NCBI GenBank assembly: GCA_020848455.1
Contig: JADLAB010000070.1
Span: 27,137 to 91,136 of the forward strand
Reading direction: 5' to 3'
Length of the DNA: 64,000 nt
Origin: Polyangiaceae bacterium
GTDB lineage: Bacteria; Myxococcota_A; Polyangia; Polyangiales; Polyangiaceae
Below, piece after piece: positions 28,176 through 36,991 of the stretch. The position numbers were made by a program, and so were the translations under genes. The notes under the pieces are model-generated. The model made no database searches, was not told the origin of the DNA, and was given only the letters and a program-made list of their open reading frames with translations. The first letter of the stretch is position 1, and every line of letters begins with the position of its first letter.

Positions 28176-31100
28176 CCATGAGCGACCTCGAGCGCAAGTT
28201 CCACGAGACCTGGCTCGGCATGGTCCAGCCCATCGAGGGCTTGGTCGTGTCGGTGCCGGTGCTCGTCGAGGCGCAGTGCATCGAGCGGCAGACGCCCGAG
28301 GTGCAGCAGAAGCTCTCGGCGCTCTGTCCGGCCGAGGACGACGGGAGCCGCGCCGTCCGCGATCTCGGCGCACTCTTCTCGGAGGTCCTCGGCCTGACGC
28401 CTGACCTCTTCGACGTCGGTGAGGCGCTGCCCGACGATCTCTGCCTCTATGTGCCGGAGGGCCGGCAGACGATCCGGCCGACGATGGCGTTGCGGAAGCT
28501 CGTCAGCGCACCTGCTGCGGTCGCTGGCGAGCGCTACGTCGCGCTCGTCTGGGATGTCGCTGCCGCGGCCGCGAACGCTCGAAGCGGCAGGGAGCCGACC
28601 GCACCGGCACACCCGGGCCCGGACGCCTCCGCCATCGGTCTCGACCTCGACAAGCCCGAGACGCTGACCGGCCCGTGGGAGTACCCGGCTGCGGCCAAGC
28701 TCGACCGCCTCTTGCGCCAGTGTCGGGTGCCCATCGGGATCCTCACGAACCGGGAGGTGGTGCGCCTCGTGTACGCGCCGCACGGCGAGTCGAGCGGGCA
28801 CATCACGTTCCGCATCGACGACATGACCACCGTGGGTGGGCGGCCCATCCTCGACGCCTTCGTGATGCTGCTGTCGGCGACGCGCTTCTTCGGTGTCGCC
28901 GAGGAGCACGCGCTCCCGGCGCTCCTGGCCGAGAGCAGGAAGCGGCAGGCGAACGTCACGAACGAGCTCGCCGAGCAGGTGTTCGATGCCCTGCAGATCC
29001 TGCTCCACGGCTTCGAGGCGGCGGCCGAGCGCGATGGTCGGGATCTCCTCGACGACGCGCTCGCTCGCGGTGGCGACCACCTCTACAAGGGCCTGCTCAC
29101 GGTGCTCTTGCGGCTCGTGTTCCTGCTCTACGCCGAGGATCGCGGTCTCCTGCCCATCGAGCAGCCCGTCTACGCCGAGCACATGAGCGTGCTCGGGCTC
29201 TTCGACGAGCTGCGCGAGGACGCGGGCGCGCACCCCGACTCGATGTCGCGGCGCTTCGGCGCGTGGGGCGCGCTCGTCGCGCTCTTTCGCGCGATCTACC
29301 TCGGCGTCGAGCACGGTGCGCTCCGCATGCCGGCGCGGCGCGGCGCGCTCTTCGACCCGCACACGTACCCCTTCCTCGAGGGCTGGGGACCGGCCGGGGG
29401 CGCGCCCATCGTGATGGCCGAGGATCGCGCGGCCGTGCGGGTCCCGACCGTCGACGACGAGACCGTGTTCCGCGCGCTCGAGAAGCTCATCGTATTCGAG
29501 GGCCAGCGGCTCTCGTACCGCACGCTCGACGTCGAGCAGATCGGCAGCGTCTACGAGGCGCTCATGGGCTACCACGTGCTCCGTTGCGACGCGCAGGCTG
29601 TGTGCATGCGACCGAACGGCATCTGGCTGACCGCGGCCGAGGTCGTGGGCGTGCCTGCGAGCCGCCGGGCGAAGTGGCTCAAGGACGAGCTTGCGTTGAG
29701 TGCCGCACAGGCCGACAAGCTCGCGTCCGGGATCGAGGTTGCCAAGGGTGAAGCCGCGGTACTCGACGCGCTCGGTGAGTATGGTAAGGGCCGACGCCGC
29801 GCCAAGGAGGAGGCCTTCGGCACGGGCGCGGGCGATGGCACCTGGTCGACTTGGCGCGCCAAGGCGGGGCAGCTCGTGCTCCAGCCCGGCTCGGAGCGGC
29901 GGCGAACGAGCTCGCACTACACGCCGCGGAGCCTGTCGGCGCCCATCGTCCGGCGCACGCTCGAGCCGCTCCTCGCCTGCATGGGCCCCGAGCCCGCGTC
30001 CGAACGCATCCTGCACCTCAAGGTGTGCGACCCGGCGATGGGCTCGGGCGCGTTCCTCGTCGAGGCGTGCCGGTTCCTCGGCGACGCGCTCCTCGCCGCC
30101 TGGACCCGGGAGGGCAAACTCGACGCGATCGCAGGCGCGCACGACGACCCAGTCCTGCACGCGCGGCGCATGGTCGCGCAGCGCTGCCTCTACGGCGTCG
30201 ACAAGAACGACGCCGCCGTCGAGCTCGCGAAGCTCTCGCTGTGGCTCGTCACGCTCGCCAAGGAGCTGCCGTTCACGTTCCTCGACCATGCGCTCCGTCA
30301 CGGCGACTCGCTGGTCGGGCTCTCGTTCGACCAGATCAGGGCCTTCCACTGGAAGCCCGAGAAGCAAGTGACCTTCGCCGAGGTGCTGCTCCGCGAGGCC
30401 CTCGACGAGGCCATCTCCATCCGGCAACAGATCCTCGAGCTCGCGTCCGAGCCCACCGCCGAGGCCCAGCGCGAGAAGGAGCGCCTGCTCGCCGACGCGG
30501 CCGACGCCTGCGACCGGGCGCGCCTCATCGCCGACCTCGTCGTCGGCGCGTTCTTCGGCAAGGCGAAGGACAAGGAGCGCGAAGAGGAGCGGCGCCGCCG
30601 GCTCGTGCTCGTCGAGCGCTGGCTCGCGGGCGACGCGGCAGTCGGGGAGGAGCTACGCGCGCTTCAGGCAGAGATCCGGGCGCGGCTACCGATCTTCCAT
30701 TGGATGCTGGAGTTCCCCGAGGTCTTCTACGCCGAGCGGCCCGACCCGCTCGATGACGCGCGCGTGAATCGGGCGGCGTACATGGATGCGTTCGTGGGGA
30801 ATCCGCCGTTCCTTGGGGGCATGCAGGTCTCCGGCGAGAGCGGAGCGTCCTACGGTGCCTGGCTGCCCGTGCTCCACGAGGGAGCTTCGGGCAATGCCGA
30901 CCTCTCCGCCCATTTCTTCCGCCGCGCGCACGCCCTGCTTGGAGCTCACGGGACTATCGGACTAATCGCCACGAATACTATTGCTCAAGGCGATACCCGA
31001 GAGACAGCACTGAAGTGGCTCGTTCAACGGGGCGCGCTCATCTTCGACGCAACTCGCACAATGCGCTGGCCAGGATCTGCCGCGGTTGCGGTTGCGGTTG

Positions 31101-32278
31101 TTCACGTTGCAAGCGGCACCGTCCGAGACCGAGTGGGCGAAGCGGTCCGGCTCGACGGCGCCGCCGTCGGTGCAATCAACTCGAGGCTTCGGGCGGGCCA
31201 GGAGAGAGCCGACCCAGAGCGGCTGCGTGCGAACTTCGGCGTATGCTTCTTCGGCGCCACGCCCCACGGGTCGGGATTCTTCCTCGATAGCGACGAGCGC
31301 GCCAGATTGGTCGCCGCACATCCACCGAACGCGCGCCGCATCTTCCCGTATATCGGCGGAGAGGAGATCAACCGAGATTACCACCAGCGGCCTTCTAGGT
31401 TCATTATCAACTTCGGCGCGGCAACGCTCGAAGAGGCACAGCAGTGGCCCGACCTTTTGAGTATTGTGGAAGAGAGGGTTCGTCCTTTTCGTGAGCAGCT
31501 GCGCGCGGATAGCCCAGCAGGCGCCTTTCGCAGGAAGTACTGGTGGCGCTTCGCAGGCACTGCAGACGACCTGCGCGTTGCGGTGGATGGGCTCTCGCTA
31601 TGCCTAGTAACCTCTCAGGTCTCCAAGCACCTATGCATGAGCCGCCAGGAACCTGGAAGCGTCTTTAGCAAAGAGCTCTGTGTCTTCGCGCTCGACAGCT
31701 CATCCGCCTTCGCTGTGCTGCAGTCGCGTCCGCATGAGGCTTGGGCAAGGCTGCTGTGTTCATCCATGCGCACGGACCTCCGGTACTCCGCGTCCGATGC
31801 GTTCGACACCTTCCCATTCCCTCAGCCCGACCCCCGCACTGTCATCCCGCGCCTGGAAGACCTCGGCGAGCGCCTCTACTCGATGCGCGCCAGGTACATG
31901 CTCGACACCCAGCAGGGCCTGACGCAGACCTACAACAAGCTGAAGGATCCAGCCTGCCACGACGCGCCCATCGTCGAGCTGCGCCGACTGCACGATGGAA
32001 TGGATCGCGCCGTCCTCCAAGCCTACGGCTGGGACGACCTCGCCGCCTCGGTGCCGCTGTTCTGCCCACGGACGACCGCCGAGGAGAAGGCGCTCGAGGC
32101 CTTCCAGGACGAGGTCATCGACCGGCTGTTCGTGCTGAATGGGAAGCGCGCCGAGGAGGAGCGGCTCGCGGGAGTTGGCGGGGGGAAGAGGGGGAAGCAG
32201 GCGGGGCGGGGGAAGAAGGCGGGGACGGGCGGTGGGGCGGGGGATCCGGGTGGGCAGGGATCGCTCGGGTTTGGGTGA
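28172..32278 (+). CDS. drmMI: DISARM adenine-specific DNA methyltransferase DrmMI
   Basis: A 1368-aa N6-adenine methylase of the large gamma type. AdoMet motif I is Asp-Pro-Ala-Met-Gly-Ser-Gly-Ala-Phe near residue 620, and catalytic motif IV is Asn-Pro-Pro-Phe near residue 876. The C-terminal part from about residue 905 to 1220 is the expected target-recognition region and has clearly lower GC than the rest. A Lys/Gly-rich tail follows. The ATG at 28172 overlaps the drmD stop (ATGA); a GTG at 28154 is possible. In class 1 DISARM the methylase marks host DNA as self. Confidence 0.9.
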   Translation: MTMSDLERKFHETWLGMVQPIEGLVVSVPVLVEAQCIERQTPEVQQKLSALCPAEDDGSRAVRDLGALFSEVLGLTPDLFDVGEALPDDLCLYVPEGRQTIRPTMALRKLVSAPAAVAGERYVALVWDVAAAAANARSGREPTAPAHPGPDASAIGLDLDKPETLTGPWEYPAAAKLDRLLRQCRVPIGILTNREVVRLVYAPHGESSGHITFRIDDMTTVGGRPILDAFVMLLSATRFFGVAEEHALPALLAESRKRQANVTNELAEQVFDALQILLHGFEAAAERDGRDLLDDALARGGDHLYKGLLTVLLRLVFLLYAEDRGLLPIEQPVYAEHMSVLGLFDELREDAGAHPDSMSRRFGAWGALVALFRAIYLGVEHGALRMPARRGALFDPHTYPFLEGWGPAGGAPIVMAEDRAAVRVPTVDDETVFRALEKLIVFEGQRLSYRTLDVEQIGSVYEALMGYHVLRCDAQAVCMRPNGIWLTAAEVVGVPASRRAKWLKDELALSAAQADKLASGIEVAKGEAAVLDALGEYGKGRRRAKEEAFGTGAGDGTWSTWRAKAGQLVLQPGSERRRTSSHYTPRSLSAPIVRRTLEPLLACMGPEPASERILHLKVCDPAMGSGAFLVEACRFLGDALLAAWTREGKLDAIAGAHDDPVLHARRMVAQRCLYGVDKNDAAVELAKLSLWLVTLAKELPFTFLDHALRHGDSLVGLSFDQIRAFHWKPEKQVTFAEVLLREALDEAISIRQQILELASEPTAEAQREKERLLADAADACDRARLIADLVVGAFFGKAKDKEREEERRRRLVLVERWLAGDAAVGEELRALQAEIRARLPIFHWMLEFPEVFYAERPDPLDDARVNRAAYMDAFVGNPPFLGGMQVSGESGASYGAWLPVLHEGASGNADLSAHFFRRAHALLGAHGTIGLIATNTIAQGDTRETALKWLVQRGALIFDATRTMRWPGSAAVAVAVVHVASGTVRDRVGEAVRLDGAAVGAINSRLRAGQERADPERLRANFGVCFFGATPHGSGFFLDSDERARLVAAHPPNARRIFPYIGGEEINRDYHQRPSRFIINFGAATLEEAQQWPDLLSIVEERVRPFREQLRADSPAGAFRRKYWWRFAGTADDLRVAVDGLSLCLVTSQVSKHLCMSRQEPGSVFSKELCVFALDSSSAFAVLQSRPHEAWARLLCSSMRTDLRYSASDAFDTFPFPQPDPRTVIPRLEDLGERLYSMRARYMLDTQQGLTQTYNKLKDPACHDAPIVELRRLHDGMDRAVLQAYGWDDLAASVPLFCPRTTAEEKALEAFQDEVIDRLFVLNGKRAEEERLAGVGGGKRGKQAGRGKKAGTGGGAGDPGGQGSLGFG

Positions 32279-32355
32279 CCGGCGGGCTGTTCGCTAGGCC
32301 GCACGAGGAGCCGGACGCGGGGCAGGGCCTGCACGCCGAGCGCGCCGCGTGGCCG

Positions 32356-34680
32356 CTACTTGGGGCCGGGGCGCTTCATCTTGAGACCGGCGACGTAGAG
32401 GTCGGGCACCGAGTACTTCCCATCCGTCAGACGGAGCACACCGGTGCGCTGGAGTCTTTCGAGGTCTTCCGCAGCGTTGGCGCCCGGCCGCGCAGCGAGG
32501 TGTTCGCGGAGCGCCGCGAGCTCGCCTTGGGCGCTGAAGCCGTTCAACCCGTTGAGGACGTCGACGAGCTCGGGCGACTCCTCCCGCACCGCCGAGACCC
32601 GCTGCTCCGACGTGGGCAAGAGGGCGGCGGCCAGGGCTTCGCGAGATATCGCGGCTTCGTTGGACGTGCGCCGGTCGCCCCTCAGGCGCTCCGCCTCCCC
32701 CTCGAGCGCCCTCCGGACGAGCCAGAGGGTGTCGCGCGGGTAGAGGATCTCACGCGCATCCTTCAAGCGGCGGGTCAGCCAGTTGCGGGAGAGCGCCTTC
32801 TTCTTGGTCCAAATGTGGCGTTCGAAGAGCGCTTCGAGGTACGCGACGAGCGTCCGCTCCGCAGCGTCCTCGACCTCGTCCCAGGTCAAAGGTGGCCGGA
32901 AACGCCACTCTTCGCACCACTGCGCGAAGCTCGACGAGCGAAGCGCTCGCTTGAGCAACATCTGCCACAGCCGCAGCGGCTCCCACTTGAGCTCGTGGGC
33001 GCGCGCGCCGACATGGGACTTCTCGGGAAAGGAGAGCTCGTGCCACAGGTCGGAGCGCAAGAACACCTTCAGCTGGAGCCGGCGCAGTCGCTGAAAGGTC
33101 GCACCCCACGCGATGAACAGCCCCTCGATGCCGCGACGGCGGCGTTCCAGACTCCCCTTGAACGGCGTATCGAGGCCGTCGACGAGCAGCAGCAAGTGCT
33201 CGCCACGGTTCTCGAGGTCTCTGTCGACGGCCTGCCAGGTGGTGTGAACGGCCGGACCGAGCCCCTCGGCGCCAAGGCTCGTGGAGCCGCGGTCGAAAAA
33301 GGTCTCGCCCCGCGCCAACCGAGCGAGGTCGTCGACGGCCCGGCGAGCGTGCTCGGGGGTGTCGATCGGAAGCGCCGGCAGACGGGAGAGGGCATACACC
33401 CTCCACACGACGTCCATCTCGAGGCCCGCGTCCACCATCGCGCTCAAGGCGTCCATACCGAGCTGGGCGGCGGCCACGCCGGGCTCCGCGATGCTCGGAC
33501 CATGGACCGCGATGGCGTCGGTGCGCGCGGCCATGAAGTAGCGGAAGAGAGCGGTCTTGCCAGAACCCTTCCCTCCGTGAATGAGCACGGTCGTGGGGTC
33601 GAGGACGGCGCGCACGTGCGCCGCACGAAGGAACGCCTCCGACTCCGTCTCGTGTTCGGCGACCGGCTGGGGGAAGTGGGCGAGCAGATCTGTGAGGACC
33701 TGTTCCTTGCGCGCCCGCGTGAGCTCCGGGGGCGGACGTGCCTCCGGGAGCGCTGGCATGGGAACGGCGTCGAGGAGGACGGTGACGAGGTCGCGGTAGA
33801 GCAGCATGTCGTCGCTGCCGGGCGCGCGATCGAACCGCAGGGCGTCGAGGTCGGCCAGCGCGGGTTCGTAGGGGACGTGCATGCGTGGTTGCTCGACAGC
33901 GTCGCGCTTTTCCGGGTCGTCGAGGGAGGGCCGACCGAGCGCTTCGTACCGCACGCGCTCGAGGTAGTCGAAGGTCCGCTCCACCGCCCTGAGGTGCTCG
34001 AACGACAACCGGTGCGCGTGCAGCGTCGAGGCCACGCAGAGCACGTCGGGCCTTCCGTGCTCGGCTTGCTCTGCGGCCAGGAGAGACACGATGCGGCCGA
34101 CGCCTTCCATCTGCACGCGACTCGGCGTGAAAACGACGACGACCGTGTCGGCGAGGCGTCGCAGGCAGACGTTGGCCGTGTCGTTGAGGCCTGTGGGGGC
34201 GTCGATGAGCAGGACATCTGCCACCGGCCCGAGCGCCTCGAGCATGTGATCGAAGAGCGGCTGCGTCGCGAGGCCGAGCTGGCCCGCTGCGTCGATCGTG
34301 TGGCGCGGGGTGAGCAGGCGTTGCCAGTCGAGCGACCGGAGCGCTCGCAGATACGCAGCGTCTAATTTTCCTGCGCCGAAGACGCGCAACTCGCCCCGGG
34401 CGTCGTCGTCGAGGCTGACCTCGTGGAGGTAGTCCGCGAGGCGCGTGTCGGGGTCGCGCGCGGCCGTCACGAGGTACTCGACGAAGCCGGCCTCGGGCGC
34501 GCGATCGGGAAACACCAGGGGCCAGATGCTTGGCGCGGACAGGTCGAGGTCGAGCATCACGACACGGCGACCGTCGCGCGCCAGGGCCCAGGCCACGTGG
34601 ATCAACGCCGTGGTGCGGCCGGTACCACCCTTGTACGCATAGAACGCGAACACCCTCGGCGGCGGCGCAGCGACGCTCAT
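32356..34680 (-). CDS. Two-domain ATPase: MinD/ParA-like plus second P-loop NTPase
   Basis: A 774-aa protein. Residues 10-260 form a ParA/MinD-like domain with a deviant Walker A, Tyr-Lys-Gly-Gly-Thr-Gly-Arg-Thr-Thr (16-24), where the usual second Lys is Arg, and Asp-Leu-Asp-Leu-Ser-Ala-Pro-Ser downstream. A second P-loop, Gly-Gly-Lys-Gly-Ser-Gly-Lys-Thr, lies near residue 370 with a Walker B Leu-Leu-Leu-Val-Asp-Gly-Leu-Asp near 497, resembling Sll1717/STAND-type ATPases. Its ATG overlaps the stop of the 130-aa gene (ATGA). It lies antisense inside the split DISARM locus and converges with drmMI. Role in defence is inferred from context only. Confidence 0.8.
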   Translation of the reverse strand: MSVAAPPPRVFAFYAYKGGTGRTTALIHVAWALARDGRRVVMLDLDLSAPSIWPLVFPDRAPEAGFVEYLVTAARDPDTRLADYLHEVSLDDDARGELRVFGAGKLDAAYLRALRSLDWQRLLTPRHTIDAAGQLGLATQPLFDHMLEALGPVADVLLIDAPTGLNDTANVCLRRLADTVVVVFTPSRVQMEGVGRIVSLLAAEQAEHGRPDVLCVASTLHAHRLSFEHLRAVERTFDYLERVRYEALGRPSLDDPEKRDAVEQPRMHVPYEPALADLDALRFDRAPGSDDMLLYRDLVTVLLDAVPMPALPEARPPPELTRARKEQVLTDLLAHFPQPVAEHETESEAFLRAAHVRAVLDPTTVLIHGGKGSGKTALFRYFMAARTDAIAVHGPSIAEPGVAAAQLGMDALSAMVDAGLEMDVVWRVYALSRLPALPIDTPEHARRAVDDLARLARGETFFDRGSTSLGAEGLGPAVHTTWQAVDRDLENRGEHLLLLVDGLDTPFKGSLERRRRGIEGLFIAWGATFQRLRRLQLKVFLRSDLWHELSFPEKSHVGARAHELKWEPLRLWQMLLKRALRSSSFAQWCEEWRFRPPLTWDEVEDAAERTLVAYLEALFERHIWTKKKALSRNWLTRRLKDAREILYPRDTLWLVRRALEGEAERLRGDRRTSNEAAISREALAAALLPTSEQRVSAVREESPELVDVLNGLNGFSAQGELAALREHLAARPGANAAEDLERLQRTGVLRLTDGKYSVPDLYVAGLKMKRPGPK

Positions 34681-35069
34681 GCCGCCTCTCGCCCAAAGGC
34701 TGGGACCGAGCGGGCGAAATCTGCGAGCGGCGGTACCACCGAGAGCTTGCCAAGCCACGCGTCCAGCCGATCGAGCTCGGCGGCCAGGGAGTCGGCTCCC
34801 TGGAAATTCGCTGCGCACTCGCGACCGAACCGCACCAGGTCTCGTGCCTGCTGCGCGCTGCCAGCCTCCGCCCACGCGGTGATCGCAGCGAAGAGGTCGA
34901 CCCAGCCCTCCTCGTCACGGGCGGCGAGCAGGCATCGCGCTCGGTCCTCGTGCAGCTCGGCCATCGGCTCGAGCCTCGCCACGAGATCTCGGTGGTGCAC
35001 ACCGAGAGCGCGCAGGGTCTCGAGCTCCCAGAACAGGCGCTGGCTCTTGACGACGCGCTCGTCCGTCAT
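34677..35069 (-). CDS. Small helical protein of the ATPase module
   Basis: A 130-aa protein, predicted to be almost entirely alpha-helical, with Trp/Leu/Ala/Arg-rich amphipathic segments and no signal or membrane helix. It overlaps both neighbours by four bases (ATGA on each side), so it is made together with the 178-aa protein and the two-domain ATPase. No catalytic motif is visible; an adaptor or regulatory role is a guess from size and position. Confidence 0.7.
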   Translation of the reverse strand: MTDERVVKSQRLFWELETLRALGVHHRDLVARLEPMAELHEDRARCLLAARDEEGWVDLFAAITAWAEAGSAQQARDLVRFGRECAANFQGADSLAAELDRLDAWLGKLSVVPPLADFARSVPAFGREAA

Positions 35070-35602
35070 GTCGCCTCCGCGGGCACGCCGTCGAGCGACG
35101 TGATGCCCGGGTCCGCCAGGCGCGTCGCTGCCACGAAGCCGCCCATCCGAAAAGGGGGGCGCCGATAGAGGCTCTGTCTCAGCTGGTCGAGCTTGGCGCG
35201 CCGTAGCGCCGAGTGGTTCCCGCGGTCGGTTCCTCCGACCTCCAAGATCCAGCGCTGGTCGCCGTCTGCGCAGCCGACGAAGTAGTCGACTTTGCCTCCG
35301 CGCGCGCAGACTCGGGTCACGCGCTTCTCCTCCCACGCGTGCAGGAGCAGGGCCGCGAGGACGATGGCGCCGAACTCGGTGATCCGGTCGGCCTCGTACG
35401 TCGCCTCGGTGCGCGGGTCTGGCGCAGCGAACGAGATGATCGCGGCGCGCGGATCTCCGTTGCGCAGCGCGCGTAGCTCGCGGGGAGAGGCTCCGTGCCG
35501 CCCGAGCGCCGCGCGCGCGAAGCGCGCCAGCAGCGGGTCGAGCTGCGGGTGATGCGCGGGGAATGCCTCGACGTCGAGGGCGAGCGTGGTCGTGGGCGTC
35601 AC
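35066..35602 (-). CDS. Unknown 178-aa protein of the ATPase module, possible nuclease-like core
   Basis: A 178-aa protein starting at GTG. The central part reads Lys-Val-Asp-Tyr-Phe-Val-Gly, then about ten residues later Ile-Leu-Glu-Val-Gly-Gly-Thr and a basic helix. An Asp followed by Glu-x-x on neighbouring strands recalls PD-(D/E)xK nucleases, but the Lys of the motif is replaced by Gly, so this is weak. It is the first gene of the three-gene minus-strand module. The plus strand just upstream carries a decayed drmMI fragment. Confidence 0.65.
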   Translation of the reverse strand: MTPTTTLALDVEAFPAHHPQLDPLLARFARAALGRHGASPRELRALRNGDPRAAIISFAAPDPRTEATYEADRITEFGAIVLAALLLHAWEEKRVTRVCARGGKVDYFVGCADGDQRWILEVGGTDRGNHSALRRAKLDQLRQSLYRRPPFRMGGFVAATRLADPGITSLDGVPAEAT

Positions 35603-36074
35603 GGCACCGCAGTCTACAGCGCAGCAGTTGCTACGTCGATCCGCTCCGTGACCATGTTCTGCCCGCGGACGCCCGCCGAGGAGAAGGCGCTCGCGGCCTT
35701 CCAGGGACGAGGTCATCGACCGGCTGGGCCCTGCACCTGGCGGCGCGGAGCGGCGTGTGCAACGCGGATGCGGCGCGGCACGTGGTCGGCGCTCACTTAC
35801 CCCGAGAAGCACGGGTGGCACGCGCAGGTTGGGAGCGTGCGCGTCCGGGCGTTGGGGTTCGTCCTCGACGGGGATCTCGAGGCGGCGGGGGCGTTCCTCG
35901 GGGAGTTGCTTGCCTTCGCGAGGTCGGCATAGCTGCGTGGCCGGCGCGTGCCACACGGCGAGGTGCTCGCGCGCCATGGTCGCGCTCGCTCGCGCGGGCG
36001 GCCGCGCGCGCGAGGGCTCCACGGTGCTCGAGGGGCGTGCCGGAGATGGGGAAGCCAACCACGTCGCGCCTGAT
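35603..36074. other. Gene-free stretch with gene remnants
   Basis: This 472-bp interval separates the two minus-strand modules. It should contain the promoter of the ATPase module near 35603-35650. Its plus strand holds a decayed copy of the drmMI 3' end (35655-35726) and possibly the tail of another gene up to 35932. From 35933 to 36074 I see nothing beyond GC-rich spacer sequence. Confidence 0.5.
35655..35932 (+). pseudogene. Decayed drmMI 3' fragment
   Basis: Positions 35655-35726 align with 32058-32128 inside drmMI at 68 of 72 positions (three mismatches, one inserted G). The protein reads Met-Phe-Cys-Pro-Arg-Thr-Pro-Ala-Glu-Glu-Lys-Ala-Leu against Leu-Phe-Cys-Pro-Arg-Thr-Thr-Ala-Glu-Glu-Lys-Ala-Leu in DrmMI. 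The inserted G shifts the frame. Weak similarity extends a little upstream. Beyond it the plus frame continues to a stop at 35932 with a protein-like tail (Gly-Phe-Val-Leu-Asp-Gly-Asp-Leu-Glu-Ala-Ala) that I cannot place. Confidence 0.6.
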
Positions 36075-36347
36075 TCACCAGACGTAGGGCCGGATCTGCA
36101 GCAGCGCCTGCGATGGCAGGACGATCTTCTCGAGCAATGCCGGGTTGCAGGAGTAGGGGGCGGCGGGGTTGGGGTTGCCCGGATCGTGCAACACCTCGAC
36201 CGCAACGACCCGGCGCATCTCCTTCTGGATCGGCACCGTGGCCGGGACGTAGCGGCACGAGATGGCATTGAAGTTCCGTGGCCCGTCGGGGTAGCTGAGG
36301 GTCACGGTGAGCATCCCCTCGGGATGAACGGCAAGCTCGTAGCTCAC
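36075..36347 (-). CDS. Unknown 90-aa protein, last gene of second minus-strand module
   Basis: A 90-aa soluble protein with a GTG start that overlaps the stop of the 215-aa gene (GTGA). It alternates strands and loops: Tyr-Pro-Asp-Gly-Pro-Arg near residue 19, Cys-Arg-Tyr-Val-Pro near 30, His-Asp-Pro-Gly-Asn-Pro-Asn-Pro near 53, and two Cys in total. The frame stays open upstream inside the neighbouring gene, but the overlap start is the likely one. Family not recognised. Confidence 0.6.
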   Translation of the reverse strand: MSYELAVHPEGMLTVTLSYPDGPRNFNAISCRYVPATVPIQKEMRRVVAVEVLHDPGNPNPAAPYSCNPALLEKIVLPSQALLQIRPYVW

Positions 36348-36991
36348 GCCGCCTCCCTGGGTAGTGAGAACTCGTCGGCCACGAGGCTCGATGGTGGCGA
36401 GAACTGCGCGGCCGCTGACGCGTCCGTCTGTGCGCCTGTGGTCGGGAACAGGCGCAGGATCTCCACCGTGCCCGCCGGCGTATCGACGGGGCCAGGCCAG
36501 GGGCTCAAGCGAATCGCGGGGACCTCTGCACCCGGCCACACCCTGCTCACCCAGGCTTCGAGGGCGGCGATGATGCTGGCCGAGGTTTGCGGGTCACCCA
36601 GCGCCTGAAAGGTCGCCGTCTCGAACACGACGTGCGGCGGCATGGACACGAGATGCTCGACGACGGCCATCGGTGCGAGGACACACGCGAACAGGGGTGC
36701 GTCGGACACCTCGGGTGCGCGAAGGTAGGCGTGCAGCTCGTGCGGAGGCGTCTCTCCGCGGTAGGTCTCGATCGTGACCGCGCGTTGACTCAGCGCCCGG
36801 CGCAGCAGCACGAGGCGTTGGTGATCGTCTTGCTCGACAAACCGCTCGGCGAGCTCCGTCGCGAGCTCGTCCAGGCTCAGCGCGGCGCTGCGATTCGCGG
36901 GGAAGAACGCGCGTCCGCGGCGAGCCGAACCAGGCACGGTGAGCTCGACCGCGCCGAGAGCGAGTCGGGGCGCACGACTAGCCATCGTCAT
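36344..36991 (-). CDS. Unknown 215-aa protein of second minus-strand module
   Basis: A 215-aa soluble protein beginning Met-Thr-Met-Ala-Ser; the second ATG (36985) is an equally possible start. It overlaps the 131-aa gene by 14 bases and the 90-aa gene by four. The middle is helical and charged (Glu-Arg-Phe-Val-Glu-Gln-Asp-Asp), the C-terminal half contains Trp-Val-Ser-Arg-Val-Trp-Pro and a Pro-rich strand region. No signal peptide, membrane helix or known catalytic motif is visible. It is probably coexpressed with its neighbours as one module. Confidence 0.6.
   Translation of the reverse strand: MTMASRAPRLALGAVELTVPGSARRGRAFFPANRSAALSLDELATELAERFVEQDDHQRLVLLRRALSQRAVTIETYRGETPPHELHAYLRAPEVSDAPLFACVLAPMAVVEHLVSMPPHVVFETATFQALGDPQTSASIIAALEAWVSRVWPGAEVPAIRLSPWPGPVDTPAGTVEILRLFPTTGAQTDASAAAQFSPPSSLVADEFSLPREAA

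Noticed and set aside
31741..34365. 874-aa plus-strand frame across the drmMI end and ATPase gene
   Set aside because: Follows neither gene's protein; the minus-strand ATPase shows two P-loops and clear coding structure.
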